Assembly (NCBI GenBank): GCA_003210825.1
Contig: QCUF01000007.1
Span: forward strand, 1 to 41,518
DNA length: 41,518 nucleotides
Direction of reading: 5' to 3'
Origin: Prochlorococcus sp. AG-676-P15-1
Lineage (GTDB): Bacteria > Cyanobacteriota > Cyanobacteriia > PCC-6307 > Cyanobiaceae
A program made the translations under genes and the position numbers. This document shows positions 38,920 through 41,518 of the stretch, piece by piece; the first letter of the stretch is position 1; each line of letters opens with the position of its first letter. The notes under the pieces were generated by a model. It was not told the DNA's origin. It ran no database searches and saw only the letters and a list, made by a program, of their open reading frames with translations.

Positions 38920-39631
38920 TCTTTAAAACTTTCTTTTTTTGTGAAACTATATCTCTTAAATACGTAAGAAAAGCATTAGGTCCACCACCATTAAAATAAG
39001 AAAGTTTTTTTGAAGTCTCATAAAGATCTAACAATTCACCATCTAATTCTTCTGCTGTGAAATCTTTTATTCCAGCTATCACCTCTGCAAATCGGTCCCT
39101 TCTTAGTGACTTAGAAACTGTATAAGCATCCATAATGATTGTTTTACAAGATCTCCAAGGCCTACTTTGACAAAAATGATCGGAAAGTGCATCACTCAAC
39201 GCAGACGCTTCATAATCCTCTATATACCAATCAAATGACGATGGGAGAGGTTTTAATCCAGAAAAAATTTCAAATAATTCTCCAGCTGACAAAGGATTAT
39301 CAGCATCATTTTTTAATGGAAGAGCAGAATCTTGTAATGACCTCCATAATTCTGGATGATTCTTTTCTAATTGATCCCTTATCGATTCAATCCCTTGATC
39401 AAGAATCGTATTGACCTGTGCTAATGCAAGAAAAACTTCCGGACCAGGAGATGATAACTTTCCATTTCTAAGATTTGAAATCTGAGAATTATGTACTCTT
39501 CCTAAATCAAGTATTTCCGAAAGCAATGGTAAAACCCTGTGGGACCAACCATTTCTCTCGTGCCAAAGATGAATCAAATGAGCCATTGCTCTTCGACCCT
39601 TTAATAATTTATCGCGATATCCTAAGCTCAC
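38909..39631 (-). CDS. conserved hypothetical protein with HTH-like N-terminus
   Basis: A 240-residue soluble protein that I know only as a cyanobacterial hypothetical. Residues 45-75 (HNSQISNLRNGKLSSPGPEVFLALAQVN) resemble the helix-turn-helix of XRE-type regulators, with SQISNLRNGK in the place of the recognition helix. The remainder is mainly helical, with no known enzyme motif. The 3' end overlaps the PLP-enzyme gene by eleven bases, so the two are translationally coupled. It heads the run to gcvH-gcvP and could be a regulator of it; that is inference. The divergent neighbour is the desaturase gene. Confidence 0.65.
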   Translation of the reverse strand: MSLGYRDKLLKGRRAMAHLIHLWHERNGWSHRVLPLLSEILDLGRVHNSQISNLRNGKLSSPGPEVFLALAQVNTILDQGIESIRDQLEKNHPELWRSLQDSALPLKNDADNPLSAGELFEIFSGLKPLPSSFDWYIEDYEASALSDALSDHFCQSRPWRSCKTIIMDAYTVSKSLRRDRFAEVIAGIKDFTAEELDGELLDLYETSKKLSYFNGGGPNAFLTYLRDIVSQKKKVLKNEK

Positions 39632-39707
39632 GGATAATTAAAATAATCAATAGTATAGTATGATAATATTACATATCGGCCTTTTTGAAAATAGTTTTTC
39701 CAATATT

Positions 39708-40646
39708 ATGAAATCAGTAATCTTCCAAGAAACAGCCAAATTAAAAAAACCTGTCCCTGCAGAAAAAGTTATAGAACTCTCGGATAAATTACTTGAACCA
39801 TCTAGTCACTCTAAAAGTTATCCTCCTAGATTACACAAGACATGGGGAACAATCTTTTTTATGATTGCCATACATTTATTATCCTTATTAGCATTACAAC
39901 CTCAGTTTTGGAGCATACCTGCAGTAACGGCATTATTTTTCTTTTACTGGTTAACTGCTTGTCTTGGAGTCACTTTAGGTTACCATCGTTTACTTTCCCA
40001 TAGATCGTTTGTTGTTCCAAAATGGTTGGAGAGATTTTTTGCAACATGTGGAGCTATCAGCTGTCAACATGGGCCAATAGATTGGGTTGGATTGCATAGA
40101 CATCATCATTCATTTTCAGATACAGAAGTAGATCATCACAATAGTAAGAGAGGATTTTGGTGGAGTCACATGGGTTGGATGTTTAAGGATGTAGAGGCAT
40201 TAAAAGCTGTACCAAAATTAAGTGCAGATTTAATTAAAGACCCATATTATAGATTCCTTAATAAATATTTTCTCTTTTTACAAATTCCTATTGGCTTGTG
40301 TTTATTTGCGATAGGGCAAAAATTAGGCGTTGGAGGATGGGCATTAGTATTATGGGGAATACCTCTAAGACTTGTAGTGGTTTATCACATTACTTGGTTA
40401 GTAAACTCAGCCACCCATTGTTGGGGTAAAGCTCCTTTTGATAGTGGTGATGGATCAAAAAATAATGTTTGGGTTGCAGCTTTAACCTTTGGAGAAGGAT
40501 GGCACAACAATCATCATGCATTTCCTAACTCAGCCAGACAGGGATTATTTAGAGGCCAAATAGATTTAACTTGGGAACATATTAAGATTCTTGCCAAATT
40601 AGGATTGGCAAAAAAAGTAAAATTACCCTCTAGGTCTTATTATTAA
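39708..40646 (+). CDS. desC: acyl-lipid delta-9 desaturase
   Basis: Membrane di-iron enzyme that puts a first double bond into acyl chains, keeping membranes fluid. Numbered from the ATG at 39708, the three histidine boxes are HRLLSH (93-98), HRHHH (130-134) and HNNHH (266-270), the set of DesC-type desaturases. Two hydrophobic hairpins (about 47-90 and 183-235) fit the fold. An earlier in-frame ATG at 39660 would add 16 residues but leaves only 28 bases to the divergent gene, so the later start is preferred. It lies 20 bases before rplI. Marine picocyanobacteria carry several desaturases; the regiospecificity here is inferred from family. Confidence 0.9.
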   Translation: MKSVIFQETAKLKKPVPAEKVIELSDKLLEPSSHSKSYPPRLHKTWGTIFFMIAIHLLSLLALQPQFWSIPAVTALFFFYWLTACLGVTLGYHRLLSHRSFVVPKWLERFFATCGAISCQHGPIDWVGLHRHHHSFSDTEVDHHNSKRGFWWSHMGWMFKDVEALKAVPKLSADLIKDPYYRFLNKYFLFLQIPIGLCLFAIGQKLGVGGWALVLWGIPLRLVVVYHITWLVNSATHCWGKAPFDSGDGSKNNVWVAALTFGEGWHNNHHAFPNSARQGLFRGQIDLTWEHIKILAKLGLAKKVKLPSRSYY

Positions 40647-40666
40647 ACATATAAATAAATAATTTC

Positions 40667-41122
40667 ATGGCAAAAAGAGTAAAAGTAGTTTTAACAGAAT
40701 CAGTTGCCACTCTTGGTAGAGATGGTGATGTGGTAGAAGTTGCACCTGGTTATGCAAGGAATTTCTTATTACCATTTGGTAAAGCAGCAAATGTAACTCC
40801 TTCAATTCTGAAACAAATTGAACGAAAAAGAGCAAAAGAAAAAATTGCTGCTGAGAAAGTAAAACAAGAAGCTATTGACTTTAAAACCGCATTAGCAACT
40901 ATTGGTAGGTTTACAATCAAGAAACAAGTTGGTGAAGATGGTGTCCTTTTTGGAACTGTTACTAATGGAGATGTTGCTGAAGCTATAGAGGCAGCTACGA
41001 AAAAAGATATTGATAGAAGAGATATAACTGTCCCAGATATTCATAATTTAGGTTCTTTCGTTGCAAAGATAAAACTACATCAAGAAATAAGTGCGGAAGT
41101 AAATATTGAAGTAACAAGTTAA
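40667..41122 (+). CDS. rplI: 50S ribosomal protein L9
   Basis: A 151-residue protein with the N-terminal RNA-binding fold and the [13 protein letters not shown] signature (28-40), the central connecting helix, and a C-terminal domain with [10 protein letters not shown]9 sits near the L1 stalk and affects reading-frame maintenance. It is followed by dnaB, a common bacterial pairing. Confidence 0.97.
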   Translation: MAKRVKVVLTESVATLGRDGDVVEVAPGYARNFLLPFGKAANVTPSILKQIERKRAKEKIAAEKVKQEAIDFKTALATIGRFTIKKQVGEDGVLFGTVTNGDVAEAIEAATKKDIDRRDITVPDIHNLGSFVAKIKLHQEISAEVNIEVTS

Positions 41123-41180
41123 TAACTTTGTTGCATTATTTGGAAATTTAGTCAGAGTATATATCTAAGTCTTTAAGTAC

Positions 41181-41518
41181 ATGGTTTCAGTTCCTTTTTC
41201 AAATAATGGGTCTAATAAAAATTTTAAAAAAGACTTTGATAATGAAAACGCTGGTTTAGTTCCTCCCCAAAATATTCAAGCAGAAGAAGCTGTTTTAGGG
41301 GGAATTTTACTTGATCCTGATGCGATAGGAAGGATTGCAGACTTAATTAAACCAGAAGCCTTTTATATAAATGCTCATCAAGAGATATATAAAACCGCTT
41401 TAATGTTGCATACACAAGGCAAACCTACCGATCTAACTTCAATGAGTGCATGGCTTGCTGACAATGGATCACTTGAAAAGATTGGGGGCAATTCTAAATT
41501 AGTAGAACTTGTAGAAAA
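41181..41518 (+). CDS. dnaB: replicative DNA helicase DnaB, N-terminal part (cut by window end)
   Basis: The frame opens at ATG 41181 and runs off the window edge after 112 codons. After a polar lead of about 28 residues comes VPPQNIQAEEAVLGGILLD, the characteristic start of the DnaB N-terminal domain, and then the KPEAFYINAHQEIYK helix. The RecA-like ATPase domain, and any intein, lie outside the window. It follows rplI by 58 bases. Confidence 0.93.
   Translation, partial: MVSVPFSNNGSNKNFKKDFDNENAGLVPPQNIQAEEAVLGGILLDPDAIGRIADLIKPEAFYINAHQEIYKTALMLHTQGKPTDLTSMSAWLADNGSLEKIGGNSKLVELVE

Noticed and set aside
41181..41518. Intein in dnaB
   Set aside because: Some cyanobacterial dnaB genes carry one, but the ATPase region where it would insert is outside the window, so nothing can be said.

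Overview
The window reads as a stretch of chromosome from a high-light-type Prochlorococcus or a very close picocyanobacterium. The DNA is strongly AT-rich, genes are packed with tiny or negative spacing, and no gene-free gap exceeds 300 bases. Cyanobacterial markers are present: psbZ (photosystem II), sqdB plus a SqdX-type glycosyltransferase (sulfolipid), a four-ACT-domain aspartate kinase, a Ycf23-like protein, cobH, and a SecA without a zinc tail. The organism call is inferred from gene content and composition, not from a database match.

Layout. 1-4088: the end of a probable GntR-type regulator, cysE, and secA on the opposite strand. 4266-5581: a small accessory patch (GNAT acetyltransferase, very AT-rich GtrA-like membrane protein, SnoaL-like protein) next to tRNA-Gly(GCC). 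5828-12935: ribH, psbZ, mutS, cobH, holA, lysC. 12944-18885: uvrB, a Ycf23/DUF561 protein, tilS, and RNase J. 18962-20898: dapA and asd, overlapping by four bases. 21026-26429: tig, clpP, clpX, dnaX on the plus strand. 26431-29299: a membrane glycosyltransferase and a secreted SpoIID/LytB protein, minus strand. 29391-31360: rpmI, rplT, a TPR membrane protein, thiG. 31527-33882: sqdB and sqdX, both with GTG starts. 33894-39631 (minus): a short orphan, gcvP, gcvH, a PLP 'aluminium-resistance/methionine gamma-lyase' family enzyme, and an HTH-like protein. 39708-41518: a delta-9 desaturase, rplI, and the start of dnaB, cut by the window edge.

Together these are core functions. They cover translation and quality control (L35, L20, L9, trigger factor, ClpXP, TilS), DNA replication and repair (HolA, DnaX, DnaB, MutS, UvrB), lysine/threonine synthesis (LysC, Asd, DapA), membrane lipids (SqdB, SqdX, desaturase), glycine cleavage, and cofactors (riboflavin, cobalamin, thiamin).

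I found no mobile element, CRISPR array, rRNA operon or convincing new defence system. The points most worth a second look are: an arginine-rich tail on RNase J resembling the PNPase-binding peptide of cyanobacterial RNase E; a pentanucleotide repeat just inside the RNase J start; an exact 56-bp tandem repeat inside dnaX; an overlapping HTH/PLP-enzyme pair upstream of the glycine-cleavage genes; and a 39-codon open frame overlapping the mutS start.
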